Shown one piece after another: positions 9,274-17,191 of a DNA stretch of 37,808 bases. The position numbers and the translations under genes were made by a program. The stretch is from Prevotella sp. (lineage in GTDB: Bacteria; Bacteroidota; Bacteroidia; Bacteroidales; Bacteroidaceae). The DNA is taken from contig JAGAGD010000090.1 of the NCBI GenBank assembly GCA_017627765.1, positions 1 to 37,808 on the forward strand, given 5' to 3'. The first letter of the stretch is position 1. Each line of letters begins with the position of its first letter. Under the pieces are notes generated by a model, which worked only from the letters and a program-made list of their open reading frames with translations, was not told the DNA's origin and ran no database searches.

Positions 9274-9906
9274 ATGAAAATGAATAGAATATTATATTTG
9301 TTGGTTTTGGCTTTAACAGCTTTAACCTCATGTGAAGAAAGACCTGATGAGTTGGACAACAGCCTGAAAGTTGGTAATATTCTGCTTGATGACAACACGG
9401 TAATATCACCTCTTGGATATGATAAAGACAGACATTCTGCTATTGGTGTTATTTTTTATGCAAATGTTGATACGGTTCTGGTTGTTGGCACTAAAGAAAT
9501 AGGTAAATATATATACTCGGATTCTGTCGGAACAATACCTAACGTCATAAATGACTATACTAGTTTGTGCGGTACAGAGAATACGGCAGCAATAATGTCA
9601 TCAGAATTCAACTCACCTGCTGTCGAGATTGTAAAGCAATATCAATCTAATGTTGCAGGCTGGGCTGTTCCATCTGCTGGTGAGTGGAAAGCTTTGGCTA
9701 ATAATATCGCTATAGTGAGAAAGAGCATGGCACTTGCTGGAGGAGATGACTTTTTGCAAGAACAATATCTAAGTTCTTCACAAGACGGGACTACTGCTGA
9801 GACAACGGAGAATTTTTATTACAGTGTCTGCCCAATGAACGGTTTTGTTACTTCCGTGCATAAAAACAAGATGACCAGATTGAGGGCTATATTAAGAATA
9901 AGGTAA
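9274..9906 (+). CDS. Lipoprotein with DUF1566/FGE-like C-terminal domain
   Basis: The first 21 residues are a lipoprotein signal (MKMNRILYLLVLALTALTSCEE, lipobox TSC). The C-terminal part contains 'WAVPSAGEWKALANN', 'MALAGG', 'YLSSSQDG' and the ending 'TRLRAILRIR'. This is the pattern of the C-type-lectin/DUF1566-like domain found at the end of many Bacteroidota surface lipoproteins. It is the last gene of the tra operon before a G-rich terminator. It may be a surface-exposed mating-pair or host-contact protein; that role is inference from position. Confidence 0.7.
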   Translation: MKMNRILYLLVLALTALTSCEERPDELDNSLKVGNILLDDNTVISPLGYDKDRHSAIGVIFYANVDTVLVVGTKEIGKYIYSDSVGTIPNVINDYTSLCGTENTAAIMSSEFNSPAVEIVKQYQSNVAGWAVPSAGEWKALANNIAIVRKSMALAGGDDFLQEQYLSSSQDGTTAETTENFYYSVCPMNGFVTSVHKNKMTRLRAILRIR

Positions 9907-9915
9907 TTACTAAAC

Positions 9916-9948
9916 AAAGGGGGGGGGAATTGAAATGCTCCTCCTTTT
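9916..9948 (+). terminator. G-rich hairpin terminator at the end of the tra operon
   Basis: AAAGGGGGGGGG (9916-9927) faces CTCCTCCTTTT (9938-9948) across a 10-base loop. With two G-U pairs this gives a 10-11 bp stem followed by a T-run and AT-rich DNA. It separates the tra genes from the coupling-protein gene. The run of nine G is unusual for this AT-rich region. Confidence 0.6.
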
Positions 9949-9960
9949 AAATAATAACAT

Positions 9961-12270
9961 ATGGTAACACAAGAAACAAAGGAACAGCAGCAAATTTATA
10001 ATATTGTCAGAAGCTTTATATATATTATCCTTATTATAGAGTTGTTCGTTAATATTCCTGTTGGTCTAGAAAATCCTATTGCAAACTTTGCCAGACAAAT
10101 TCTAGAAAACTTCATTGTCTTTAAATATGTTGCAGCATGTAAGCTAATGGAAATTGTTTGTGTACTTATAACATGTATTGGAACGAAGGCAAAAAAAAGT
10201 CTTAATTTTAACGTCAAGACGATGGTAATATACCCAATAACCTGCGGCTCAATTATGATTTGCCTTTCAATGATTTTCTACGAAGCAAATTGGTCTGCAA
10301 TATATGGCGGAATGCCAGTCAAATTGATTATATATGCTTTCTTTTCCATTGTTGGTATAATGCTAATTCATTTAGGATTAGACGCCATATCCAAAAATTT
10401 TAATAATAAAATAGGCAAAGACAGGTTTAATTTTGAAAATGAGGCTTTCGAACAGTCAAGAGAACTTGTCAGAAATGAATACTCTGTTAACATCCCTATG
10501 ATTTTCTACCATAATAAGAAAATGAATAAAGGGTGGATTAATATAATAAACCCCTTTAGAGGAACTATAGTTCTCGGTATTCCTGGTTCTGGAAAATCAT
10601 ATGGGGTAATTGAGCCGTTTATCCGACAGCACAGTGCAAAAGGATTTGCAATGATGGTATATGATTATAAGTTCCCCACACTTGCGAGAAACTTATTTTA
10701 TCAGTATTGTAAAAATAAACATTATAACAGGTTGCCTGAAAACTGCGGATTCCATATTATTAACTTTACAGATGTTGAGTTTTCTAATCGTATTAATCCT
10801 ATCCAAAGAAAATACATTCCAGACCTTGCTGGAGCATCCGAAACTGCAGCCACACTGCTTGAAGCTTTGAATAAAGGATCTGACAAAAAAGGGGGATCTG
10901 AAGCTTTCTTTCAAAATTCGGCAGAAAACTTCCTTGCGTCAATTATATATTTCTTTATTAACTTTCATCCTACTGGCTGGAAAAATGGGAAAAAACTAAA
11001 AAGATACATTTCTTTTGAAGGACAGAAACTCAGACTTATAATTAAAAATTGGAGTGATTACACAGCTGTGGACGAGAAGGGAAATGTGGTTTTGGATTTT
11101 AATAATAACAATGGAGAAAATGTTTCGACGGATAAGGATGGAATGTTCGTAGAACTTGATAATTTTAGTTATATAGATGTTAATGGACAACTTATTATAA
11201 TTGAAAGAAGCTGGTATGAGGATGAGAATGGCGATGAAGTAGAACCAGACACTGTTACAGGGGAATTCTCCGACATGCCTCATGTGCTGGCTTTTCTGAC
11301 TAAACCTTATTCAGATGTCTTTGATATACTTATGCAAGATGACAAGATTATGTCGCTTATGGCACCATTCCAGTCTGCATGGAAAAATCGAGCGATGGAC
11401 CAGCTGGAAGGTATGGTTGGAACGCTCCGAGTTAATGCGGCTCGATTAGTGTCGCCAGAGGCTTATTGGGTGTTCAGTGGTGATGATTTTGACTTAAAAA
11501 TATCGGACAGGGAAAAACCATCATATCTCATTATAGCTAATGATCCAGAGAAAGAACAGGTCATAGGTTCTCTTAATGCGCTTATACTTAACAGACTGAT
11601 TTCTAAGATTAATAGCAAAGGTAATACTCCAGTATCTCTTATAATTGACGAGCTGCCTACTTTATATGTGCATAAGATAGACCGCCTTATAGCTACAGCA
11701 AGGTCTAACAAAGTGTCTGTAACGTTAGCCTTTCAGGAACTCCCGCAGCTTGAAGCTGACTATGGAAAAAATGGGATGCAAAAAATACTTACCACTTGTG
11801 GAAACGTTCTTATGGGTGCAGTAAGATATAAGGAAACTTTGGAATGGGCGCAGAATGATGTATTTGGCAAGACTAAACAGGTTTCTAATTCCGTAACAAT
11901 AAATGACTCTAAGGTTTCAACATCCATTTCTGAAAAAATGGACTATCTCGTTCCTGCTTCTAAGCTTACAGACCTCTCTACTGGATGGTTGGCAGGGCAA
12001 GTGGCAAGGGACTTCACTCCTACATCTAACAGCTCTTTACAAAGTTTTGAAATAGAAAAATCTAAAGAATTTAAGACCACGAAGTATTTTTGCAAGACAA
12101 ATTTTAATGGGGAAAAAATAAAAAAAGAAGAGAGTTTTTTCCGTGATTTGCCAAAAATATATAAATTTGCAAACGATAGGGAAAAACAAATCTTGCTCGA
12201 CAGGAATTTCAAAAGAATAAATGAAGAAGTCGAGAATATGATTTCAGAACTGTTAGGTAAAGATAGCTGA
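9961..12270 (+). CDS. VirD4/TraG-type coupling protein (MobC of Bacteroidota elements)
   Basis: The 769-residue product is the type IV coupling protein, an inner-membrane ATPase that brings the relaxase-DNA complex to the channel. Membrane helices lie at about residues 15-35, 52-75, 88-108 and 121-142. Walker A is GIPGSGKSYG (206-215) and Walker B is SLIIDELP (559-566), followed by the sensor-like region 'VTLAFQELPQLE'. Between residue 340 and 436 there is an acidic, Asn/Asp-rich segment that separates 'IYFFINFHP' from 'EFSDMPHVLAFL'. In relatives I remember, these two motifs lie closer together. The stop overlaps the next start (TGATG). No relaxase gene flanks it, which is unusual. Confidence 0.88.
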   Translation: MVTQETKEQQQIYNIVRSFIYIILIIELFVNIPVGLENPIANFARQILENFIVFKYVAACKLMEIVCVLITCIGTKAKKSLNFNVKTMVIYPITCGSIMICLSMIFYEANWSAIYGGMPVKLIIYAFFSIVGIMLIHLGLDAISKNFNNKIGKDRFNFENEAFEQSRELVRNEYSVNIPMIFYHNKKMNKGWINIINPFRGTIVLGIPGSGKSYGVIEPFIRQHSAKGFAMMVYDYKFPTLARNLFYQYCKNKHYNRLPENCGFHIINFTDVEFSNRINPIQRKYIPDLAGASETAATLLEALNKGSDKKGGSEAFFQNSAENFLASIIYFFINFHPTGWKNGKKLKRYISFEGQKLRLIIKNWSDYTAVDEKGNVVLDFNNNNGENVSTDKDGMFVELDNFSYIDVNGQLIIIERSWYEDENGDEVEPDTVTGEFSDMPHVLAFLTKPYSDVFDILMQDDKIMSLMAPFQSAWKNRAMDQLEGMVGTLRVNAARLVSPEAYWVFSGDDFDLKISDREKPSYLIIANDPEKEQVIGSLNALILNRLISKINSKGNTPVSLIIDELPTLYVHKIDRLIATARSNKVSVTLAFQELPQLEADYGKNGMQKILTTCGNVLMGAVRYKETLEWAQNDVFGKTKQVSNSVTINDSKVSTSISEKMDYLVPASKLTDLSTGWLAGQVARDFTPTSNSSLQSFEIEKSKEFKTTKYFCKTNFNGEKIKKEESFFRDLPKIYKFANDREKQILLDRNFKRINEEVENMISELLGKDS

Positions 12271-12632
12271 TGAGTAATAATATTGATAGAAAAGAGTTTG
12301 GGAAAAGATGTGCTGATGTCAGAAAGAAAATAGGTCTGACACAGAATGAACTGGCAAAAGAACTCGGACTGACGCAAAATACTCTCTCTAAAATTGAACG
12401 AGGGGAGAATGTTATGAGCGAGACCCTCATTAAAATAATATCCTATTATTCCCAGTATGTGTCTATTGATATTATGCTTTCAAAAAATTATAAAAATAGA
12501 TATAGTCTGCTCAATAAGCAGATAACTCTTAATAATATTATCAAGATGAAATTAGATGTAATTAAAGAAGATATAATAAAAAATAATAACGGCATAATTT
12601 CAAAAATTGAAGAATCAATAGATTTGCTATAA
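12270..12632 (+). CDS. XRE-family helix-turn-helix regulator
   Basis: The 120-residue product has an XRE/Cro-type HTH at about residues 9-63: FGKRCADVRKKIGLTQNELA, then LGLTQNTLSKIERGENVMS. A Lys/Asn/Ile-rich helical tail may dimerise. Its start overlaps the coupling-protein stop by one base, so it is co-translated with it. It probably regulates the element's transfer genes. The palindrome at 14746-14769 is one possible target, but this is inference only. A strong terminator follows. Confidence 0.88.
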   Translation: MSNNIDRKEFGKRCADVRKKIGLTQNELAKELGLTQNTLSKIERGENVMSETLIKIISYYSQYVSIDIMLSKNYKNRYSLLNKQITLNNIIKMKLDVIKEDIIKNNNGIISKIEESIDLL

Positions 12633-12633
12633 T

Positions 12634-12672
12634 AAAAAGCGAGAATACTACATCTTAGTACTCTCGCTTTTT
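12634..12672. terminator. Bidirectional rho-independent terminator
   Basis: AAAAAGCGAGAATACTA (12634-12650) pairs with TAGTACTCTCGCTTTTT (12656-12672), a 17-bp stem with one mismatch and a 5-base loop. Runs of A on one side and T on the other let it serve both the XRE gene and the convergent hydrolase gene. Confidence 0.92.
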
Positions 12673-12689
12673 ATAAATTTTAACCGCTG

Positions 12690-13778
12690 CTATTTATAAA
12701 AAAATTCAATTGAATTGACTATTTTTCTTAACTTATTTATATATTGACTATCTTCGGCATATCCTATCTTGTTTAAAAACGAATAATAATCACCACCCTT
12801 GTATTTATATTGCACATAGTCCCTGTATGCTTTTACAGACTCTTCCCAATTTGCAAATTTATAATACTTTCCATTCGACGGACGACGCAAACCAAATAAA
12901 TTATTATTTTCTAAGCATACACGTGAGGAAAAATAACCCGTTTCTAACAGCGCCTGAGCCAGCACAATCTCCTTATGTTTAACATCATGGCGATTAAGAA
13001 CGGCATAAAGATTAGTAATAGACAATTCTTTATTCGACTCATCATGTAAACCAAGCGCGTGAAGTTGACTCTGAAGATCATTTATATATTTATTCAAATA
13101 TGCTATAAAGGGGGTCGGATCAATACTTTTGCCATTTTTTGTTATCTGGATGTGAAGATGTGGACCTGTAGACTTTCCTGTATTACCAGAAATCCCGACT
13201 ATAGTTCCAGCAGTAACGTTATCACCTTCTGATACTGCAATTAATGACAAATGCCCATACAGACATTCTATATTACCATGATTTATTACAATGTAATTAC
13301 CATAACCCTTTTTCCCATAAACAACTTTGCTGATTATTCCTGGCAACATGGAATATACATTTTCATAGTTACATTGTAAATCTATACCGTCATGGAATCT
13401 ATGACACTTGTTTATTGGGTCTGTACGCCAACCGTATCTTGAATTAACCTTTAAGAAATCTAATGGCAGGCATACATTGAGCCTGTCATGAATCATACAT
13501 AGCAGTAAACTGTCATAAGCGTTGACAAATATTGGTACGTCAATATCAAGTTTTACAGCTTTTCCTTTTTCTTGCGAGAAAAACGTTATTGTGTCTTCTT
13601 GTGTGATAGGACTTTTACCCCTTTGGTTTTCATCAACATAAACATAATCATCTTCTTTATAACCAGACATGAACTCTATTGATTCTTCTGAAGGGAAAAC
13701 AGTGTAAAACTGTGCTTTAACATGCAAGACATCTGTCATAAATGTTAAAAAAACAATAAAAATAAATTTAATAACCAT
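12690..13778 (-). CDS. Bifunctional peptidoglycan hydrolase (M23 endopeptidase plus glucosaminidase)
   Basis: The 362-residue exported protein (signal peptide about 1-22, ending VKAQ) has a LytM/M23 metallopeptidase domain at about 105-225. The zinc ligands are visible as HDGID (129-133) and GPHLHI (205-210). A second domain at about 255-360 resembles FlgJ-type glucosaminidases: 'IVLAQALLETGYFSS' with probable catalytic Glu279, then 'NNLFGLR' and 'YAEDSQYINKL'. In conjugative elements such enzymes open the cell wall for channel assembly. It is transcribed against the rest of the element and shares the 13779-13832 intergenic region with the next gene. Confidence 0.9.
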   Translation of the reverse strand: MVIKFIFIVFLTFMTDVLHVKAQFYTVFPSEESIEFMSGYKEDDYVYVDENQRGKSPITQEDTITFFSQEKGKAVKLDIDVPIFVNAYDSLLLCMIHDRLNVCLPLDFLKVNSRYGWRTDPINKCHRFHDGIDLQCNYENVYSMLPGIISKVVYGKKGYGNYIVINHGNIECLYGHLSLIAVSEGDNVTAGTIVGISGNTGKSTGPHLHIQITKNGKSIDPTPFIAYLNKYINDLQSQLHALGLHDESNKELSITNLYAVLNRHDVKHKEIVLAQALLETGYFSSRVCLENNNLFGLRRPSNGKYYKFANWEESVKAYRDYVQYKYKGGDYYSFLNKIGYAEDSQYINKLRKIVNSIEFFYK

Positions 13779-13796
13779 GTTTTGATATATTTTTCT

Positions 13797-13815
13797 TATA
13801 TTTGCGACAAAAGTA
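13797..13815. promoter_or_regulatory. Back-to-back -7 elements between divergent genes
   Basis: TATATTTG (13797-13804, plus) and the reverse of CAAAAGTA (13808-13815, minus: TACTTTTG) both match TAnnTTTG. They lie within the 54-base gap between the divergent hydrolase and DUF4099 genes. Neither has a TTTG at the ideal 19-21 bp, so these are partial promoter matches. Confidence 0.4.
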
Positions 13816-13832
13816 CAAAAATATATTAGAAT

Positions 13833-14591
13833 ATGTATAACAAATATGTTTTTTTTGAAAAAGAAATTCCATTCGAGCAGATGGAAAAGCTTGGAATGGA
13901 TAGAAAAAAGTTACTTAGCGCACCTAGACAGATTCTTGAACCGCTGCTAAATGGAGAAATTACACCACTTCTGGCAAGTAGAATTAAAGCATCTAACGGT
14001 AAAGAAGTAATAATCCCCTTAAAAATGCAATTGCGAAGGGGAAAAAATGGAGAGGTGGATGTAATAACATACCCTGTCAGAAATCAAATTACCTCTGATG
14101 TCAGACTGAATTTCAAGGAGATTGAAAAGTTAGAAAAAGGGGAAGTTATAAAGAAAAATGTTAACGAGGAAGGAAGGCATATTTTGAAGTTCCTGCAACT
14201 TGACGAAGAAACAAAATGTGTCATGATAAGGAATGCCGCTAACATTAGAGTTCAAGACAAGCTGCGTAATATTGAAAGTATAAACGATATTCAAATTGGA
14301 CTGACGCAAAAACAAGCAGCTGTAGATGGAAAGCCTGTAGAACTTACCATAGGCGATAAGAAAGTTTCCTTTGGGGTTGACCTTAAAGAGCCGCAGGGAT
14401 TCAAAGTACTGCATGGTGATTTGGAAGAATGGGAAAAACAGAAAAAAATTAAATATGACCTGGAAAATGAAGGATTCATGGGATATGTCATGACCGATGA
14501 AAACAGATGGCAATACCAGAAAGTCGTAGACCGACTCGAAGGTAAACATAATAAATTAGAACAAAAGAAAGAGAATGGGCTGAAAATATAA
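13833..14591 (+). CDS. DUF4099/DUF3945-type mobile element protein
   Basis: The 252-residue product opens with the DUF4099 pattern 'MEKLGMDRKKLLSAPRQILEPLLNGEITPLL' (about 17-47, quoted in part). It later carries the DUF3945-like block 'VDGKPVELTIGDKKVSFGVDL' split over about 164-185. Such proteins are common on Bacteroidota conjugative and mobilisable elements near topoisomerase or primase genes, and their biochemical role is not established. It heads the plus-strand DNA-processing block and is followed by a 319-base gap with its own operator-like palindrome. Confidence 0.75.
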   Translation: MYNKYVFFEKEIPFEQMEKLGMDRKKLLSAPRQILEPLLNGEITPLLASRIKASNGKEVIIPLKMQLRRGKNGEVDVITYPVRNQITSDVRLNFKEIEKLEKGEVIKKNVNEEGRHILKFLQLDEETKCVMIRNAANIRVQDKLRNIESINDIQIGLTQKQAAVDGKPVELTIGDKKVSFGVDLKEPQGFKVLHGDLEEWEKQKKIKYDLENEGFMGYVMTDENRWQYQKVVDRLEGKHNKLEQKKENGLKI

Positions 14592-14910
14592 AACAGCTGA
14601 CTTCTTGTCTAATTAACCCATTGAAATATAATCTGGAAAATTATATAATCGAAAAATTAAATGCTGAAAAAATGGGAAAAATAAAAAATTTCTGGAAAAA
14701 GACAAAAACATTTCCCTAATTTGGGAGTGGTGTTTTGTTGGTCTACATTCATTACCTTTGTAATGAATGATTAATAGCTTTTAATAAGGTTATACTATAA
14801 CTTAATTGTGGTAAAATACCACTCCTTGACCATTGGTTGTACTATCCTGTACAGCCTATAAATCATTGTACCTTTCTATTACAAATATTATTAATAAAAA
14901 CAAAAAAAAC
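14592..14910. other. Intergenic region with promoter and palindrome
   Basis: No gene is seen. The region holds a TAnnTTTG element embedded in a perfect palindrome (14746-14769) and then about 140 bases of AT-rich leader before the next ATG at 14911. An open frame extends back to a TTG at 14833, but the segment 14833-14910 does not look coding. Confidence 0.6.
14746..14769. promoter_or_regulatory. Perfect palindrome over a -7 promoter element (putative operator)
   Basis: CATTCATTAC (14746-14755) and GTAATGAATG (14760-14769) are perfect 10-bp inverted arms around CTTT. The -7 element TACCTTTG (14753-14760) lies inside it. A dimeric repressor bound here would block transcription of the genes from 14911 onward. 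The nearby TTTG at 14734-14737 is 15 bp upstream, shorter than consensus. The XRE protein at 12270 is a candidate ligand (inference). Confidence 0.6.
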
Positions 14911-15708
14911 ATGGCTAATAAACAAAAAAGAACAGAAAACAAATCTGTCGAAACAAAAGAGAGAAAAGCAGAAGAAGCAAAGGCTTTAGTTACCATTAAC
15001 GGTGATAAGGTAACGGATGCACGGGTCTTTCAAAAGGAAGGCAACGACAAGGATTATTTTTTTTCCGCCAAACTTAACGGGAAAGATCTATTTCCTATGA
15101 AAATGAAAGACGCTGATATTGTTGCGTGGGAAGAAAATAAAACAACGGTAGAAAAAATGATTAAGACCTACTACCCTAGCAAAATGGAGAAAAGACTTAG
15201 TAAGGAAGAATTCCAGGCAGCCAATATTCTATCTGACGGCAGGGAAATTAACAAAATGACCGTATTCAAGGAAAAGAAGGAGGATAGCCCAGATTATGGG
15301 CGATACAAACTCTATGCCGAAGTTGGTGACAAGAAAATGTGGACGGTTATTAACTTCAATGATCTCAATTCATACTTTGACAGGACTACAACACCTGCTA
15401 AGCTGGTGGAGAAGAACTTTGGGGAAAAGCTCAACCTCGCTTCGCACTACAAGAATTTTAAGCTGCCTGAAGGCATGGATAACCTTTCTGTCTTCATCGC
15501 CAAAGAAAAAGAGGATAATAAATGGTATATATCGGTTAAGAATGGGGAGAATGCTTCTATGAAAAAAGAATTGTCTTTTGACGATGGACGTTCTTACTTT
15601 AACACAAAAACCGCAACAAAAGAGCAGCTTGCAGTTAAATATTTTGGAAACAACATAAAAGATCTTGTCGGACAAAAACAAGAAATTAATAAATCATTAA
15701 AAAGATAG
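14911..15708 (+). CDS. Three-repeat protein of unknown function (mobile element associated)
   Basis: ATG at 14911 is the likely start (MANKQKRTEN); the frame continues upstream only to a TTG without coding character. After a charged 30-residue head the 265-residue product consists of three diverged copies of one domain, at about 34-92, 113-174 and 191-250. Each copy runs 'VF or VFI, then charged, then Y-x-(A/S)-x-(L/V), then D or N, then (T/A)-T-x-x-(L/K)-(V/A)-(E/V)-K-x-(Y/F)'. Copies end TYYPSKM, NFGEKL and YFGNNI. The same unit appears as the C-terminal domain of the ArdC-like protein (15920) and of the protein at 20090. It is probably cytoplasmic and single-strand or protein binding; the function is unknown. 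Confidence 0.7.
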   Translation: MANKQKRTENKSVETKERKAEEAKALVTINGDKVTDARVFQKEGNDKDYFFSAKLNGKDLFPMKMKDADIVAWEENKTTVEKMIKTYYPSKMEKRLSKEEFQAANILSDGREINKMTVFKEKKEDSPDYGRYKLYAEVGDKKMWTVINFNDLNSYFDRTTTPAKLVEKNFGEKLNLASHYKNFKLPEGMDNLSVFIAKEKEDNKWYISVKNGENASMKKELSFDDGRSYFNTKTATKEQLAVKYFGNNIKDLVGQKQEINKSLKR

Positions 15709-15714
15709 AAAACA

Positions 15715-15927
15715 ATGGGAAATATAAAATACGAAGATTCGATACAGCTCAAACAAGAAGGAAAAATTGGGTGGGTGAAATTGGTACAACAGGGTGGCTA
15801 TTATGAGGAATTTAAAGAATGGTGCAATTATCATAATATCGAACTAACAGAGGAAAACGCAGAGTTTTATCTTGAAATGACTGAGAACAAAATGATGGAA
15901 AATCAAATGCTTAATCAATATGAATAA
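15715..15927 (+). CDS. Small hypothetical protein
   Basis: A 70-residue acidic protein lies six bases after the previous stop and overlaps the next gene by 8 bases. It starts MGNIKYEDSIQLKQEGKIGW and ends with a Met/Glu-rich helix (MTENKMMENQMLNQYE). I recognise no family. The tight packing makes a real, co-translated gene likely. Confidence 0.6.
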   Translation: MGNIKYEDSIQLKQEGKIGWVKLVQQGGYYEEFKEWCNYHNIELTEENAEFYLEMTENKMMENQMLNQYE

Positions 15928-17188
15928 TAAAACACCAGGTCAACACGCCATTGATAAATTCGCGGAAATGATGATCTCCAGAATGGAGGAAATGAAAAAT
16001 GGCACTTGGAAAAAAGGATGGATTGGCGGAAAGGTATATGGCTTACCGCAAAACATTTCAGGAAGGATGTACTCATATAGCAATGCCCTTTTCCTTAATA
16101 TGGACACTGCTGTAAAAGGATATACCACTCCAATATACTTAACATTCTTACAAGTGCAAAAGGAAGAAGCACGTGTAAAAAAAGGTGAAGAGTCCATGCC
16201 TGTAATATATTGGGACCTTTCTATAAAAACACCAGAAGGGAAAAACATAGATAGGAAAAAATATGAGAATCTTTCAGAGGAGGATAAAGAAAAATGCCTG
16301 GTCATACCTTTCATTAAAGCATACAATGTCTTTAATCTTGATCAAACTAACCTTAAAGAGGTAAATAGGGATAAATATGATGAAATTGTGGCAAAATTCA
16401 AAAATCCCATTAGTAAAGACAAAACAGGTATGTATGAGAATATGGCTCTAGACAGAATGTTTGAAAAACAAGAGTGGGTTTGCCCAATTCATTTTAGTAA
16501 TAGAGTAGAATCCCCACATTACAGAACATCAACAGATGAAATATTCATACCTAAAAAGGAACAATTTAATATTGGAAGGACAAAGAATGATATATATAAG
16601 GATGGTATGGAGTTTTATTCCACAGTTTTACATGAAATGGCACACTCAACAGGTGCAGAAAACAGACTGAATAGAAACTTAAAAAACAAATTCAATGAAC
16701 CTCAATATGCAAAAGAAGAACTTGTAGCAGAACTTACTGCTGCTAATATTAGCAATGTACTGGGCTTTGACAAGCGCATACTGGACAATAATGCGGCATA
16801 TCTAGATGGTTGGATTTCTGTTCTAAAAGAAAACCCAAAATTCATCGTGTCTGTCATGGCAGACGTTAATAAAGCATCTGATATGATCCTTAGGGAAATT
16901 GACAAACAAAAGATAAGTTTAGGGGAAAAGCCATTTTTAGATAAAGGAATTGACACGCAAAAATTTAAGGATATATCTGTTTTTAAAACAAAAAATGGAG
17001 AATATGCTATTAGGGCTACTTATGACGGAAAGGAACTGGAAAGCAGAATAATTGACACTGCCATTGGTGAGAGTATTCTTAAATTAAAAAATGGAGAAGA
17101 TAAAGACAGGCTCATTAATAAAACTCTAAGGGAGGTATATGGTAATTTTGAGATTAATAAGAAAGAAAATAATATAAAAATCAAATAG
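15920..17188 (+). CDS. ArdC-like antirestriction protein with zincin metallopeptidase domain
   Basis: The N-terminal half of the 422-residue product is ArdC-like: MISRMEEMKNGTWKKGW, then 'YSNALFLNMD', 'YLTFLQVQKEEARVKKGE' and 'PFIKAYNVFNLDQ'. ArdC proteins bind single-stranded DNA and protect incoming conjugative DNA from restriction. A zinc metallopeptidase signature HEMAH lies at 238-242, with a downstream Glu in 'AKEELVAEL' (266-271) as likely third ligand. The C-terminal domain (about 345-405) is the same repeat unit as in the 14911 protein. It includes a 58-base stretch (16991-17048) identical to one in the gene at 20090. Confidence 0.85.
   Translation: MNNKTPGQHAIDKFAEMMISRMEEMKNGTWKKGWIGGKVYGLPQNISGRMYSYSNALFLNMDTAVKGYTTPIYLTFLQVQKEEARVKKGEESMPVIYWDLSIKTPEGKNIDRKKYENLSEEDKEKCLVIPFIKAYNVFNLDQTNLKEVNRDKYDEIVAKFKNPISKDKTGMYENMALDRMFEKQEWVCPIHFSNRVESPHYRTSTDEIFIPKKEQFNIGRTKNDIYKDGMEFYSTVLHEMAHSTGAENRLNRNLKNKFNEPQYAKEELVAELTAANISNVLGFDKRILDNNAAYLDGWISVLKENPKFIVSVMADVNKASDMILREIDKQKISLGEKPFLDKGIDTQKFKDISVFKTKNGEYAIRATYDGKELESRIIDTAIGESILKLKNGEDKDRLINKTLREVYGNFEINKKENNIKIK
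16991..17048 (+). repeat. 58-bp exact direct repeat, copy 1
   Basis: This segment is identical base for base to 21329-21386, 4.3 kb downstream. It encodes KNGEYAIRATYDGKELESR in both the ArdC-like protein and the protein at 20090. Flanking sequence is only loosely similar. Exact identity in otherwise diverged domains suggests a recent gene-conversion or recombination tract. Confidence 0.9.
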
Positions 17189-17191
17189 ATT

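Noticed and set aside
9919-9927. Run of nine G as a phase-variation tract
   Set aside because: It lies after the stop codon and forms the stem of a terminator; no reading frame depends on it.
14833-14910. Upstream extension of the 14911 gene from a TTG
   Set aside because: The 26 added residues lack similarity to the rest, and the ATG at 14911 has a normal AT-rich Bacteroidota context.
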